This document shows, in pieces, positions 7,676-17,389 of a stretch of DNA of 64,000 nt. The stretch comes from Nocardioides sp. URHA0020 (lineage in GTDB: Bacteria; Actinomycetota; Actinomycetes; Propionibacteriales; Nocardioidaceae): positions 62,001 through 126,000 of the forward strand of contig NZ_KK211166.1 of the NCBI RefSeq assembly GCF_000620705.1, read 5' to 3'. The translations under genes and the position numbers were made by a program. Within the stretch, counting starts at the first letter, position 1. Each line of letters starts with the position of its first letter. The notes beneath the pieces were generated by a model, which was given only the letters and a program-made list of their open reading frames with translations, had not been told where the DNA came from and did no database searches.

Positions 7676-8485
7676 TCACTTCACCTCCGCGCGCAGCACG
7701 CGCCACACGCCGATCGTCAGCGGCAGGACGAGCCAGATGAGGCCGGCGACCGCGAAGTGCGCCCAGTCCTCACCGGTCATCGTCGCGTCGATCAGCGGTC
7801 CCTGGGCGTAGTTGAAGTCGATCCAGGGCTGCAGGTCGCCGAACCAGCCGATCAGGGCCGCGCCCAGGGCGAAGAGACCGGGCAGGACGAAGGAGTAGAC
7901 CATGTAGAGGACGATCGCGGCCGGCGAGTTCAGCAGCAGCGCGGCGAACGCGAAGCCGGTGAGCATGCCGATCACCTGGAGGAGCACGAACCCGCCGACG
8001 TTGGCGATGCCCAGGTCCCAGACCACCTCGTCGCCGGAGATCGCGCCGTAGAGCGCGTTGCAGATCGCCGCCAGGACGAGCGCGATGACGACGGCCGTGA
8101 CCGCCAGGCCGATGCCGACCACGAACTTGGCCGCGATGACGAGCGGCCGACGCGGCTCCAGGGAGAAGGTGACCATCGCGGTGCGCTGGCTCCACTCGCT
8201 GGTGAGCAGCAGGATGCCGAGCACCGGGAGCAGGATGGCGATCGAGAAGTTCGTCGAGGTCAGGAAGTCGAGGTAGGAGACCTGGAGGTCCTGGGCGAGC
8301 ACGACCGCGAGCTGGATCGCCATCACCGCAGCGGTCAGCACCGCGGTGCAGATCAGCAGCCAGAGGCCCGCGCGGGTGTCCCAGGTCTTGCGCGCCTCGA
8401 CGCGCACGATCCGGAGGAACGGCGTCGGCGACGTCGACGAGAGGTCCAGCGCGTGGCCGAGCCCGGGAGCGGCGGTGGCGCTCAT
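7676..8485 (-). CDS. ABC-2 type transporter permease (copy 1)
   Basis: 269 residues, six predicted helices. It shares with the next gene the leader G-L-G-H-A-L-D-L-S-S-T, an [16 protein letters not shown] block between the second and third helices, a W-I-D-F-x-x-A-Q-G-P-L segment and the tail R-V-L-R-A-E-V-K. The ATG at 8483-8485 overlaps the ATPase stop by four bases. It probably forms a heterodimeric channel with copy 2. The operon is divergent from a two-component pair that is a plausible regulator. Confidence 0.82.
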   Translation of the reverse strand: MSATAAPGLGHALDLSSTSPTPFLRIVRVEARKTWDTRAGLWLLICTAVLTAAVMAIQLAVVLAQDLQVSYLDFLTSTNFSIAILLPVLGILLLTSEWSQRTAMVTFSLEPRRPLVIAAKFVVGIGLAVTAVVIALVLAAICNALYGAISGDEVVWDLGIANVGGFVLLQVIGMLTGFAFAALLLNSPAAIVLYMVYSFVLPGLFALGAALIGWFGDLQPWIDFNYAQGPLIDATMTGEDWAHFAVAGLIWLVLPLTIGVWRVLRAEVK

Positions 8486-9384
8486 CCGAGCACCTCGCGC
8501 TGGGTGTCGGAGGTGAGCTCCAGGAACAGGTCCTCGAGACCGCCGTCGGCGGCGCGGAGGTCGGTGAGCACGATCTGGTGCTCGACCGCCGCCCGACCGA
8601 CCTCGACGGGCTCGGTCTCCACCCGGAGGCCCTCGCCCGCGCTCGCGACCGTGAAGCCCTTGGCGGACAGCGCCGCCGACAGCGCGTTGTTGTCGAGCGC
8701 GGTGACGAAGGTCGAGCCGGAGCCCGCGGCACCCGCCAGCAGCGACTTCTTGTCGCCCTGGGCGACGATCCTGCCGTGGCCGATGAGGATCATCTCGTCG
8801 GCGATCAGCTCGACCTCGTTGAGCAGGTGGCTGGAGAGCAGCACCGTGCCGCCGCGCTCGGCGTACCCGCGCAGCAGTCCACGCATCCACCGGATGCCGG
8901 CTGGGTCGAGACCGTTGGCCGGCTCGTCGAGGATCAGCACCGACGGGTCGCCGAGCAGCGCGTGGGCGATGCCGAGGCGCTGCTTCATGCCGAGCGAGTA
9001 GTTGCGCAGGCGGCGCTTCGACTCGGACTGGCTCAGCGAGACCAGGTCGAGCATCTCGTCGACGCGGGTCGTCGGGAGCCCCATGGTGCGGGCGCCGAGC
9101 TCGAGGATCTCGCGGCCCGTGCGGCCGGCGTGCTGGGCCGAGGCGTCCAGCAGGACGCCGACGTGGCGGCCCGGGTTGGGGATGTCCTGGTAGAGGTGAC
9201 CGCCGATGGTCACCCGTCCCGACGTGGGGGGCGTCAGCCCGACCATCACCCGCATCGTGGTCGTCTTGCCCGCACCGTTGGGACCGAGGAAGCCGGTCAC
9301 CCTCCCGGGCTGGCAGACGAAGCTGACGTCGTCCACTGCGGTGAACGTTCCGTACTTCCGAGTCAGTCCTTCAACCGTGATCAT
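8482..9384 (-). CDS. ABC exporter ATP-binding protein
   Basis: 300 residues: ABC domain at 1-220 with Walker A G-P-N-G-A-G-K-T-T, a degenerate signature Y-S-L-G-M-K-Q-R, Walker B V-L-I-L-D-E-P and the H-loop S-S-H-L-L, then a C-terminal extension of about 80 residues (V-E-T-E-P-V-E-V-G) typical of drug/lantibiotic export ATPases. The ATG at 9382-9384 is the only start giving the family N-terminus M-I-T-V-E-G-L-T. First gene of ATPase-permease-permease. Substrate unknown. Confidence 0.9.
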   Translation of the reverse strand: MITVEGLTRKYGTFTAVDDVSFVCQPGRVTGFLGPNGAGKTTTMRVMVGLTPPTSGRVTIGGHLYQDIPNPGRHVGVLLDASAQHAGRTGREILELGARTMGLPTTRVDEMLDLVSLSQSESKRRLRNYSLGMKQRLGIAHALLGDPSVLILDEPANGLDPAGIRWMRGLLRGYAERGGTVLLSSHLLNEVELIADEMILIGHGRIVAQGDKKSLLAGAAGSGSTFVTALDNNALSAALSAKGFTVASAGEGLRVETEPVEVGRAAVEHQIVLTDLRAADGGLEDLFLELTSDTQREVLG

Positions 9385-9501
9385 GGCCCCAGCGTGCCGC
9401 ATCGGACGGCGGGAGACATCGACCCTGGGTCCCGACACGCGGCGACCTAAGTAGGGGGCGCCAGCGACCCCGGCCCCTGCCGGTGCGAGCCCGGACCCGC
9501 T

Positions 9502-9507
9502 TAGCCT
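9502..9507 (+). promoter_or_regulatory. Leaderless-type -10 box of the histidine kinase gene
   Basis: TAGCCT ends six bases before the GTG at 9514, leaving no room for a ribosome binding site. This favours a leaderless transcript. Confidence 0.5.
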
Positions 9508-9513
9508 TGCCGG

Positions 9514-10674
9514 GTGGACCGCCCAGCACCCGAGGAGTACCAGCCGCGACTGGGGTGGTGGGGGCGCGTGTGGCGGGTCGGTCTGATGCTGGTGATCAGC
9601 GCGATCGGCTGGGTCCCCGTGGCGCAGAACCAGGCGCACGACCACCCGTACCTCTTCCTCGTCGACATCCTCGTCGGCCTCGCCGCCTACGTCGCGGTCT
9701 TCTTCCGGCGCCGCTGGCCGCTGCCGATCGCGCTGCTGCTCTCCCTGGCGAGCGCCGTGTCCGGGACGGCCGCGGGCCCGGCCGTGCTCGCGGTGACCTC
9801 GCTGGCGACCCGCCGCCGGTGGCGCGAGCTCGCCGTCGTCGGCTCGGTGTCGTTCGCGGCGGCGCAGGTCTTCACGACCATGAACCCGACCAACGACGGC
9901 GAGCCCGCGTGGGTGGGCGTCCTGGTCAACGCGATCTTCACCGCGGCGATCCTCGCGTGGGGCATGTACATCGGCTCTCGCCGCGAGCTGATCTGGACGC
10001 TGCGTCACCGCGCCGAGCGGGCCGAGGCGGAGCAGGAGCTGCGGGTCGCCCAGGCCCGCAGCAACGAGCGCGCCCGCATCGCCCGGGAGATGCACGACGT
10101 GCTGGCGCACCGCATCTCGCAGGTCTCGATGCACGCCGGGGCGCTGACCTTCCGGGTCGACCTGACGGCGGAGGAGATGCGCGCGAGCGCGGGCGTGATC
10201 CAGCAGCAGGCCCACGAGGCCCTGACCGACCTGCGCGGCGTGCTCGGCGTGCTCCGGGACGAGAGCACCGGCGAGCTCGCGATCGCCCCGCAGCCGACGT
10301 ACGCCGATCTCGGGCAGCTCGTGGCCGAGGCCGGCCGCTCCGGCGTACGGGTGGAGCTGGAGGACCTGGTCTCGGACCGGTCGGTGCCGGACGCGCTGGG
10401 GCGCACGGTCTACCGGATCGTGCAGGAGGGCATCACCAACGTCGGCAAGCACGCGCCCGGAGCCCTGCTGACCGTGCGGATCAGCGGCGACCCCGACGAC
10501 GGCCTCGACGTGCTGCTGCGCAACCCGCTCGGGTTCGGGCCCACGCAGACGCCCGGCGCCGGGCTCGGGCTGGTCGGCCTGACCGAGCGGGCCGAGCTGC
10601 GGGGCGGGCGGCTGAGCGCGACGCGCGAGGGCTCGACGTTCGTGCTGCACGGATGGATACCGTGGACCGCATGA
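9514..10674 (+). CDS. NarL-type sensor histidine kinase
   Basis: 386 residues. Four to five membrane segments cover residues 20-150, followed by a short coiled region and a HisKA_3 dimerisation domain with the phospho-acceptor His194 in A-R-E-M-H-D-V-L-A-H. The ATPase domain follows, with R-I-V-Q-E-G-I-T-N-V near 300 and G-A-G-L-G-L-V-G-L near 350. It phosphorylates the response regulator that overlaps its stop (ATGA). It is divergent from an ABC exporter, so it may sense the exported compound or cell-envelope stress. The ligand is unknown. Confidence 0.9.
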   Translation: MDRPAPEEYQPRLGWWGRVWRVGLMLVISAIGWVPVAQNQAHDHPYLFLVDILVGLAAYVAVFFRRRWPLPIALLLSLASAVSGTAAGPAVLAVTSLATRRRWRELAVVGSVSFAAAQVFTTMNPTNDGEPAWVGVLVNAIFTAAILAWGMYIGSRRELIWTLRHRAERAEAEQELRVAQARSNERARIAREMHDVLAHRISQVSMHAGALTFRVDLTAEEMRASAGVIQQQAHEALTDLRGVLGVLRDESTGELAIAPQPTYADLGQLVAEAGRSGVRVELEDLVSDRSVPDALGRTVYRIVQEGITNVGKHAPGALLTVRISGDPDDGLDVLLRNPLGFGPTQTPGAGLGLVGLTERAELRGGRLSATREGSTFVLHGWIPWTA

Positions 10675-11339
10675 AGACGACCGTCCTCGTCGTCGACGAC
10701 GACCCGCTCGTGCGCTCGGCCCTCGGCCTGATGCTGGGCGGCCAGGCCGACCTCGAGGTGGTCGGCGAGGCGGTCGACGGGTGGGACGCCGTCCGGCTGA
10801 GTGAGGAGCTGCGCCCCGATGTCGTGCTGATGGACATCCGGATGCCTCGACTCGACGGCCTCGGCGCCACGAGGGAGCTGCACTCGCGGCCGGGTCCGCC
10901 GCGGGTCATCGTGCTGACGACCTTCGACGCCGACGAGTACGTCGTCCAGGCGCTCGCGGCCGGGGCCGACGGGTTCCTGCTCAAGGACACCCCGCCCTCG
11001 CAGATCCTCGAGGCGATCCGCAAGGTCGTGGACGACGAGCCGATGCTCTCCCCGTCCGTGACGCGCACCCTGATCCGCCGGCTGCGCGACGACAGCGCCG
11101 AGCCCGACGCCGGCCAGGAGCGCGCCGAGCAGGCGCAGGTGCTGCTCGACGGGCTGACCGACCGCGAGCGGGAGGTCGCCCTGGCCGTCGGCCGCGGCCT
11201 CAGCAACGCCGAGATCGCGGCCGACCTCTACCTCTCGGTGCCGACCGTGAAGGCCCACGTCTCGCGGCTCTTCGACAAGCTCCGGGTCACCAACCGGGTG
11301 CAGATCGCGATCCTGGTCCTCAGAGCTTCGCGAACGTGA
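10671..11339 (+). CDS. NarL/LuxR-type response regulator
   Basis: 222 residues. The receiver has acidic residues at 9-11, the phospho-acceptor Asp55 in L-M-D-I-R-M-P and Lys105 in L-L-K-D. The LuxR-type helix-turn-helix covers about 155-218 (L-T-D-R-E-R-E-V-A, S-N-A-E-I-A, V-K-A-H-V-S). Its ATG overlaps the kinase stop. The 3' end overlaps the convergent collagen-like gene by 20 bases. It probably regulates the divergent ABC exporter, based only on position. Confidence 0.92.
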   Translation: MKTTVLVVDDDPLVRSALGLMLGGQADLEVVGEAVDGWDAVRLSEELRPDVVLMDIRMPRLDGLGATRELHSRPGPPRVIVLTTFDADEYVVQALAAGADGFLLKDTPPSQILEAIRKVVDDEPMLSPSVTRTLIRRLRDDSAEPDAGQERAEQAQVLLDGLTDREREVALAVGRGLSNAEIAADLYLSVPTVKAHVSRLFDKLRVTNRVQIAILVLRASRT

Positions 11340-11943
11340 AGTAGCGGTCGGTCGCCGCACCGGCGCTGTTGAAGGTGTGCACGGCCATGTAGTAGCCCGT
11401 GCCGTTGCAGGCGCTGCCCCAGAAGTACGGGTTCACCACGATCGAGCCGGGGTCGCTGGTGCCGACGAGGGTGGCCGCGAAGGGGCCGCCCTGGTCACCC
11501 CAGCCGTCGCCGACGATGCAGTAGACACCGGTGGCCGGGTGGGTCACCGTCGGCGCCGCGAGCGCACCGCCCGAGCGGTAGGTCGTGCCGCTGGGGGTCA
11601 CCGTGACGAACCCCTTGATCGAGCCCGCAGCACCCTTCTCACCCTGCTCGCCCTGGGGACCGGTCGCACCCTTGGCGCCGGTGGCTCCCTTGGCGCCCTT
11701 CGGGATCGAGCCCGCCTTGAAGTCCGCGGTGACCAGCGAGCCGTTCCTCACCTTCGCCGACGTGACGGCGTTGGACTTGAGCTGGACGGTGCCCACGCTG
11801 TGCTTGGGCAGCACCCCGGCCGCGTACGCCGTGCCGCTCATGGCGACACCGAGCGCGAGGACGCTGATGACGAACGACGGGGTGATGCGCAGGCGGAGGG
11901 CCGGCAGCCGGAGCCGACGGGCGTGGCGCTGGGTGGTGGACAT
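11320..11943 (-). CDS. Exported protein with collagen-like Gly-X-Y stretch
   Basis: 207 residues. A basic N-terminus is followed by a signal-type hydrophobic segment at about 23-42 ending A-Y-A-A-G, then V-G-T-V-Q-L-K-S-N-A-V-T, a run of about eight Gly-X-Y triplets (G-A-K-G-A-T-G-P-Q-G-E-Q-G), and a C-terminal domain of about 100 residues rich in Gly, Thr and aromatic residues with two Cys. Same layout as the protein at 4259-4834. Probably surface exposed; function unknown. Overlaps the response regulator tail-to-tail. Confidence 0.72.
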   Translation of the reverse strand: MSTTQRHARRLRLPALRLRITPSFVISVLALGVAMSGTAYAAGVLPKHSVGTVQLKSNAVTSAKVRNGSLVTADFKAGSIPKGAKGATGAKGATGPQGEQGEKGAAGSIKGFVTVTPSGTTYRSGGALAAPTVTHPATGVYCIVGDGWGDQGGPFAATLVGTSDPGSIVVNPYFWGSACNGTGYYMAVHTFNSAGAATDRYFTFAKL

Positions 11944-12051
11944 GCTGTCTCCTGACGGACCGGCCGGACCCCGGTGACCCGACTCACCCGTTGAGGAGGC
12001 TCCACCCGCCGGCCACGGCCTGGCCCGATCGGGTCATCCCGCTGGCAGGTG

Positions 12052-12807
12052 TCAGAGGTCGTACGTCGCGCCCGCGCGCGCCAGGCTGAGCGGACCGTCG
12101 TACGCCGTGCGCGCCTCGGCCAGCGAGACCTCGGGGTCGTGCCACGGCGGCACGTGGGTGAGCACGACCCGGCGCGCGCCGGCGCGGGTCGCCGCGGCGC
12201 CGACGTCGACGCCGGTGAGGTGCAGGTCGGGCGGGTTGTCCACGGTCGTGACAAAGGAGGCCTCGGCGAGGAACAGGTCGACGTCGCGGGCGACCTCGTC
12301 GACGGCGGCGCACGGGCCGGTGTCGCCGGTGTAGCCGACGGTGAGCCCGCCGGCGCTGACCCGCAGGCCGAAGGCCGGCACCGGGTGGGCGACCGGCACC
12401 GGGGTCACGGTGAACGGGCCGATCTGCACCGGCCCGGCCCACTCCCGGAAGTCGAACTCCGCGGTCATGCCCGGGTCGAGCGGCAGGTCGTAGGCGCGCG
12501 CCATCCGCTCCGCCGTGCCCGGCGGGCCCCAGACGGGGATCCGTGGCTGCGCACCGGTGGGGTGGTACTTGCGGAGCACGTAGTAGCCGCACAGGTCGAG
12601 GCAGTGGTCGGCGTGGAGGTGGCTGACCAGCACGGCGTCGATCGACAGCGGGTCGACGTGCTGGTGCAGCGCGCCGAGCGAGCCGTTGCCGAAGTCGACC
12701 AGCACCCGCCAGGTGCGGGCGCCGTCGTCGGCCTCGAGCAGGTAGCAGCTCGCCGGGGACTCCGGTCCGGGATAGCTGCCGGAGCAGCCGACGATCGTCA
12801 GCCTCAC
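12052..12807 (-). CDS. MBL-fold hydrolase, Rv1339-like phosphodiesterase
   Basis: 251 residues of the metallo-beta-lactamase fold. The metal-binding block is S-H-L-H-A-D-H-C around residue 60, with further His and Asp ligands in T-G-D-T-G-P and in the final V-L-T-H-V-P-P. Directly downstream of murI and overlapping its stop by four bases (GTG start at 12805-12807), as Rv1338-Rv1339 are in M. tuberculosis. The mycobacterial homolog has been reported to hydrolyse cAMP, so a cyclic nucleotide phosphodiesterase role is plausible but inferred. Confidence 0.85.
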   Translation of the reverse strand: MRLTIVGCSGSYPGPESPASCYLLEADDGARTWRVLVDFGNGSLGALHQHVDPLSIDAVLVSHLHADHCLDLCGYYVLRKYHPTGAQPRIPVWGPPGTAERMARAYDLPLDPGMTAEFDFREWAGPVQIGPFTVTPVPVAHPVPAFGLRVSAGGLTVGYTGDTGPCAAVDEVARDVDLFLAEASFVTTVDNPPDLHLTGVDVGAAATRAGARRVVLTHVPPWHDPEVSLAEARTAYDGPLSLARAGATYDL

Positions 12808-13643
12808 CTCAGCCCTCCGACGAACTGGGAGGCGAAGCCCAGCTCGGGACCCAGGAACCGGCTCCCGATGGTCTCGAACTCGCCGGGCGAGCCGGTCGTG
12901 AGGAAGGTGTACGACGGCGCGCCGCCCGGGCGCATCAGCTCGGTGCGCACCAGCATCTTGTACACGTCCTTGGCGCACTCCTCGGCACTGCTGACCAGCG
13001 TCACGTTGTCGCCCATGACGTAGGAGATGACGCCGGTGAGCAGCGGGTAGTGCGTGCACCCGAGGATCACCGTGTCGACGCCGGCGGAGATCAGCGGGTC
13101 GAGGTACTCGTGCGCGACCCCGATCAGCTCGTCGCCGCCGGTGATGCCGGCCTCGACGAAGTCGACGAACCGCGGGCAGGCCCGGGTGAGGAGCTGCACG
13201 TGCGGCGCTGCCGCGAAGGCGTCGTCGTACGCCATCGACTCGGCGGTCGCGTGGGTGCAGATCACCCCGATGCGGCCGGTGCGGCTGGCCGCCACGGCCC
13301 GCCGGGTGGCCGGCAGGATCACCTCGACGACGGGTACGTCGTACCGCTCCCTCGCGTCGCGCAGCATCGCCGCGCTCGCCGAGTTGCAGGCGATGACCAG
13401 CGCCTTGACGCCGTGCGTGACCAGGTGGTCGAGGCACTCGAGGGCGTACTCGCGCACCTCGCCGATCGGCTTGGGTCCGTAGGGCTGGCGAGCGGTGTCG
13501 CCGACGTACACGATCGACTCGTGCGGGAGCTGGTCGATGACCGACCGCGCGACGGTGAGCCCACCGAAGCCGGAGTCGAAGATGCCGATGGGCGCGTCCG
13601 GGCTCGCGAGCACCGCTGCGTCGGCTTTGGTCAGGTCGTGCAC
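12804..13643 (-). CDS. murI: Glutamate racemase
   Basis: 279 residues; makes D-glutamate for peptidoglycan. The catalytic cysteines are visible as Cys86 in A-C-N-S-A-S and Cys196 in L-G-C-T-H-Y-P, with the substrate-binding D-S-G at 23-25 and Y-G near 55. The GTG at 13641-13643 is chosen because it lies seven bases after a TAGCCT box and gives a family-length N-terminus; a longer frame would add an Arg/Pro leader. First gene of murI-phosphodiesterase. Confidence 0.95.
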   Translation of the reverse strand: MHDLTKADAAVLASPDAPIGIFDSGFGGLTVARSVIDQLPHESIVYVGDTARQPYGPKPIGEVREYALECLDHLVTHGVKALVIACNSASAAMLRDARERYDVPVVEVILPATRRAVAASRTGRIGVICTHATAESMAYDDAFAAAPHVQLLTRACPRFVDFVEAGITGGDELIGVAHEYLDPLISAGVDTVILGCTHYPLLTGVISYVMGDNVTLVSSAEECAKDVYKMLVRTELMRPGGAPSYTFLTTGSPGEFETIGSRFLGPELGFASQFVGGLR

Positions 13644-13650
13644 GCTGGCA

Positions 13651-13656
13651 AGGCTA
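13651..13656 (-). promoter_or_regulatory. Leaderless-type -10 box of murI
   Basis: TAGCCT on the minus strand, seven bases before the GTG start. The same hexamer and near-identical spacing occur before the histidine kinase at 9514. Confidence 0.5.
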
Positions 13657-13837
13657 GAGCGTCGGACCCCCGCTCGGGCGATCACGCGACCCAGGTCACC
13701 AGAGACGCCGATCACGGGCACCGGCGGTCGGCGCCGCGGATGCCCCATCGGGGTCATGCGGCGCGACGGACGGCGGCGGATGATGGGTGGACCGACCGGC
13801 GCGGACAACCGGTGACGCCGGTCTCGAGGAGGCCGTC

Positions 13838-14587
13838 ATGTCCAGACCCACGCTCCACCGACCCTCGCCCCGCTGGCAGGCGGTCCTGGTCGCCCTCGCG
13901 CTCGTCGTCGCCTTCAGCGGCGGAGCCGCGGCCAAGGGCAAGTACGACGCCAAGAACGCGCACCGCGTCGACGGCAAGCACGCCGTCGGCTCCGGGGCCA
14001 GCGTCACGGCCCGCAAGGGCCGGCTCGTCGCGACCAGCCCGAAGACGGGCCAGCTGCCGAGCAACATCATCAGCCGCGCGCCCGACTCTTTGCGGCTCGG
14101 CGGCTACAGCCACCGGGCGATGTCGGCGATGACGATCGTGCCGCAGGGCGTCGGTCACACCGGTGGAGCGACCCTCGACTCCGACGGCGTCACCTTCTCG
14201 CCGTCCGCCGGCGGGGAGATGCGGTTGGGCGTGGTGATCCCGCCCGACCACGACCCGAAGGCGCCGCTGCGCATCGACGTCGTCTACCGGGAGGACAGCC
14301 CCGGCGCGTGCTCCTGGTCGGTCGGGACCTCGGGGCTGGAGGGACCCGACTCCGACACCGGGTCGGACATCCACAACGGTGGCTGGCAGTTCCCCGGCAG
14401 CGGCAGCGGCTACAGCGGCCTCGTCACGGTGCCGGCCGGCGCCGGGTCCGTCCACACGCTGACGCTGACCTGGCCCTTCCAGGACGACCCGGGCATGTTC
14501 GTGCAGCTGGGGCTCGCCCGGGCGGGCGGGGACGCTGGGGACACCTGCAGCACGGTGTCGGTCTACGGGATCCAGCTCCGCTACTGA
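13838..14587 (+). CDS. Exported protein of unknown function
   Basis: 249 residues. A signal peptide at about 13-33 ends in S-G-G-A-A-A-K, and the next 60 residues hold D-A-K-N-A-H-R-V-D-G-K-H-A-V and a K-G-R-L-V-A-T-S-P-K-T-G-Q-L-P-S-N-I-I stretch of a type seen in many actinobacterial exported proteins. The rest is beta-rich with two or three Cys. The ATG at 13838 has AGGAGG at 13827-13832. It sits between cysM and murI, where M. tuberculosis has the rhomboid-type gene Rv1337, but shows no rhomboid features. Function not recognised. Confidence 0.7.
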   Translation: MSRPTLHRPSPRWQAVLVALALVVAFSGGAAAKGKYDAKNAHRVDGKHAVGSGASVTARKGRLVATSPKTGQLPSNIISRAPDSLRLGGYSHRAMSAMTIVPQGVGHTGGATLDSDGVTFSPSAGGEMRLGVVIPPDHDPKAPLRIDVVYREDSPGACSWSVGTSGLEGPDSDTGSDIHNGGWQFPGSGSGYSGLVTVPAGAGSVHTLTLTWPFQDDPGMFVQLGLARAGGDAGDTCSTVSVYGIQLRY

Positions 14588-14598
14588 GGCGCTCGGCC

Positions 14599-14601
<3 letters not shown>
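14585..14601. terminator. Small hairpin made from two convergent stop codons
   Basis: TGAGGC at 14585-14590 pairs with GCCTCA at 14596-14601 around GCTCG. The stop of the rightward gene and the stop of cysM are the two outer triplets. It could act weakly in both directions. Confidence 0.3.
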
Positions 14602-16141
<1,540 letters not shown>

Positions 16142-16146
16142 CGGGT

Positions 16147-16419
16147 CTAGCCCCCCGCGACGGCGGGGAGGACGACGACCTGGTCGCCGTCGCTGAGCAC
16201 GGCCTCGAGACCGCCGATGAAGCGGACGTCCTCGTCGTTGACGTAGACGTTGACGAAGCGGCGCAGGTCACCGTTGTCGATCAGCCGGTCCTTGATCCCC
16301 GGGTGGTTGACCTCGAGGTCGTCGATCAGCGCGCTCAGGCTCGCTCCCTGGGCGCTCACCGCCTTCTCGCCGCCGGTGTAGTTGCGCAGGATCGTCGGGA
16401 TCCGGACCTCGATGGCCAT
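16147..16419 (-). CDS. cysO: Sulfur-carrier protein CysO (ThiS/MoaD fold)
   Basis: 90-residue ubiquitin-like sulfur carrier. It ends with V-V-L-P-A-V-A-G-G; the C-terminal Gly-Gly is the site that becomes a thiocarboxylate. In M. tuberculosis CysO the thiocarboxylate reacts on CysM to give CysO-Cys, and Mec releases cysteine. It lies 12 bases after mec. No activating MoeZ/MoeB-type enzyme is in the window, so it must be encoded elsewhere. Confidence 0.93.
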   Translation of the reverse strand: MAIEVRIPTILRNYTGGEKAVSAQGASLSALIDDLEVNHPGIKDRLIDNGDLRRFVNVYVNDEDVRFIGGLEAVLSDGDQVVVLPAVAGG

Positions 16420-16431
16420 GGGTGTGACTCC

Positions 16432-16869
16432 TCAGTTGCTTGCTGTCAGTTCGTCGACCACGGTGACCGGCTCCTCGGTCACCTCGCCGTCGACGATCCT
16501 GTAGGACCTGAACTCCACGGGGCCCGCGTTATTCCCGTGCTCGCGGGTGCTCACCAGCACATAGTGTGCTCCGGGCTCGCTCGCGAGGCCGATGTCGGTG
16601 CGACTGGGGTAGGCCCCGGTCGCGGTGTGCGAGTGGTAGATCACCACCGGCTCCTCGTCCCGGTCCCACATCTCCTTATAGAGCTCGAGCAGCTCGGTGG
16701 AGTCGAACTCGTAGAAGGTGGGCGACCCGGCGGCGTTGACCATCTCGACCAGCCGCTCGGCGCGGTCGCTGCCCTCGGGCCCGGCCACGATGCCGCACGC
16801 CTCGTCCGGGTGGTCACGCTTCGCGTGGGCGACGATGCCGTCGTACGTCGCCTGGTCGATGGTCAGCAC
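16432..16869 (-). CDS. mec: CysO-cysteine peptidase Mec (JAMM metalloprotease)
   Basis: 145 residues of the JAB1/MPN fold. The full JAMM motif is present: E23, then H79-S-H81 and seven residues later S89 and D92. It removes the newly made cysteine from the CysO C-terminus. The GTG at 16867-16869 lies six bases after TAGGCT on the minus strand, which fits a leaderless transcript starting inside the 9-base gap after the Nudix gene. First of mec-cysO-NYN-cysM. Confidence 0.93.
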   Translation of the reverse strand: MLTIDQATYDGIVAHAKRDHPDEACGIVAGPEGSDRAERLVEMVNAAGSPTFYEFDSTELLELYKEMWDRDEEPVVIYHSHTATGAYPSRTDIGLASEPGAHYVLVSTREHGNNAGPVEFRSYRIVDGEVTEEPVTVVDELTASN

Positions 16870-16875
16870 CGGCCC

Positions 16876-16881
16876 AGCCTA
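16876..16881 (-). promoter_or_regulatory. Leaderless-type -10 box of mec
   Basis: TAGGCT on the minus strand, six bases before the mec GTG. It overlaps the end of the upstream Nudix gene, so mec-cysO-NYN-cysM may have a promoter independent of clpS. Confidence 0.45.
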
Positions 16882-17367
16882 CGAGGGCGCGGTCCGGAAC
16901 CTCGCCGCGGTCTCATCAGCGAGCGCATCCTCGATCCGCTCGCGCAGCCAGTCGGCCATCGGCGGCAGCGCGTCGGCCGGCCACCAGCGGACGTCGACGT
17001 TCTCGTCGTCGGCCACCCGGGCCTCACCGGCGACCCAGGTGCAGGAGAAGTTCAGGTCGAGGTAGACCCCGAGGTCCCCGTTGCCGTGCACGACCTGCGG
17101 ACTCGCGCTGACCGAGGCGAGCCGGTCGACCGTCACCTCGACCCCGGTCTCCTCGAGCGCCTCGCGGGCAGCGCCGACGGCCGGCTCCTCCCCCGGGTCC
17201 AGGATCCCCGTGATCGGCGCCCACTCCCCGTTGTCCGCGCGCAGCGTGAGCAGGACCTCGGTCCCGGCTCCCTCCCCGCGGCGTACGACGGCAGTGACCG
17301 CCGGGAGCCACAGCTCCAGGGTGCCGACGAGCGCGCGCAGCTCGGCGACGAAGGGCGGGATCGGCAT
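16879..17367 (-). CDS. Nudix hydrolase
   Basis: 162 residues. The Nudix box runs from G54 to V76: G-I-L-D-P-G-E, then seven residues and R-E-A-L-E-E-T-G-V, with every catalytic Glu present. It hydrolyses some nucleoside diphosphate derivative; the substrate cannot be read from sequence. It lies between DUF2017 and mec with short gaps on both sides (22 and 9 bases) and is transcribed with them. Confidence 0.87.
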   Translation of the reverse strand: MPIPPFVAELRALVGTLELWLPAVTAVVRRGEGAGTEVLLTLRADNGEWAPITGILDPGEEPAVGAAREALEETGVEVTVDRLASVSASPQVVHGNGDLGVYLDLNFSCTWVAGEARVADDENVDVRWWPADALPPMADWLRERIEDALADETAARFRTAPS

Positions 17368-17389
17368 GGGTGCTCCTCGGGTGGTCCGG

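Noticed and set aside
8482..10650. A 722-codon leftward frame upstream of the ABC ATPase
   Set aside because: The extension beyond 9384 is antisense to the histidine kinase and has no domain. The conserved ATPase starts at 9384.
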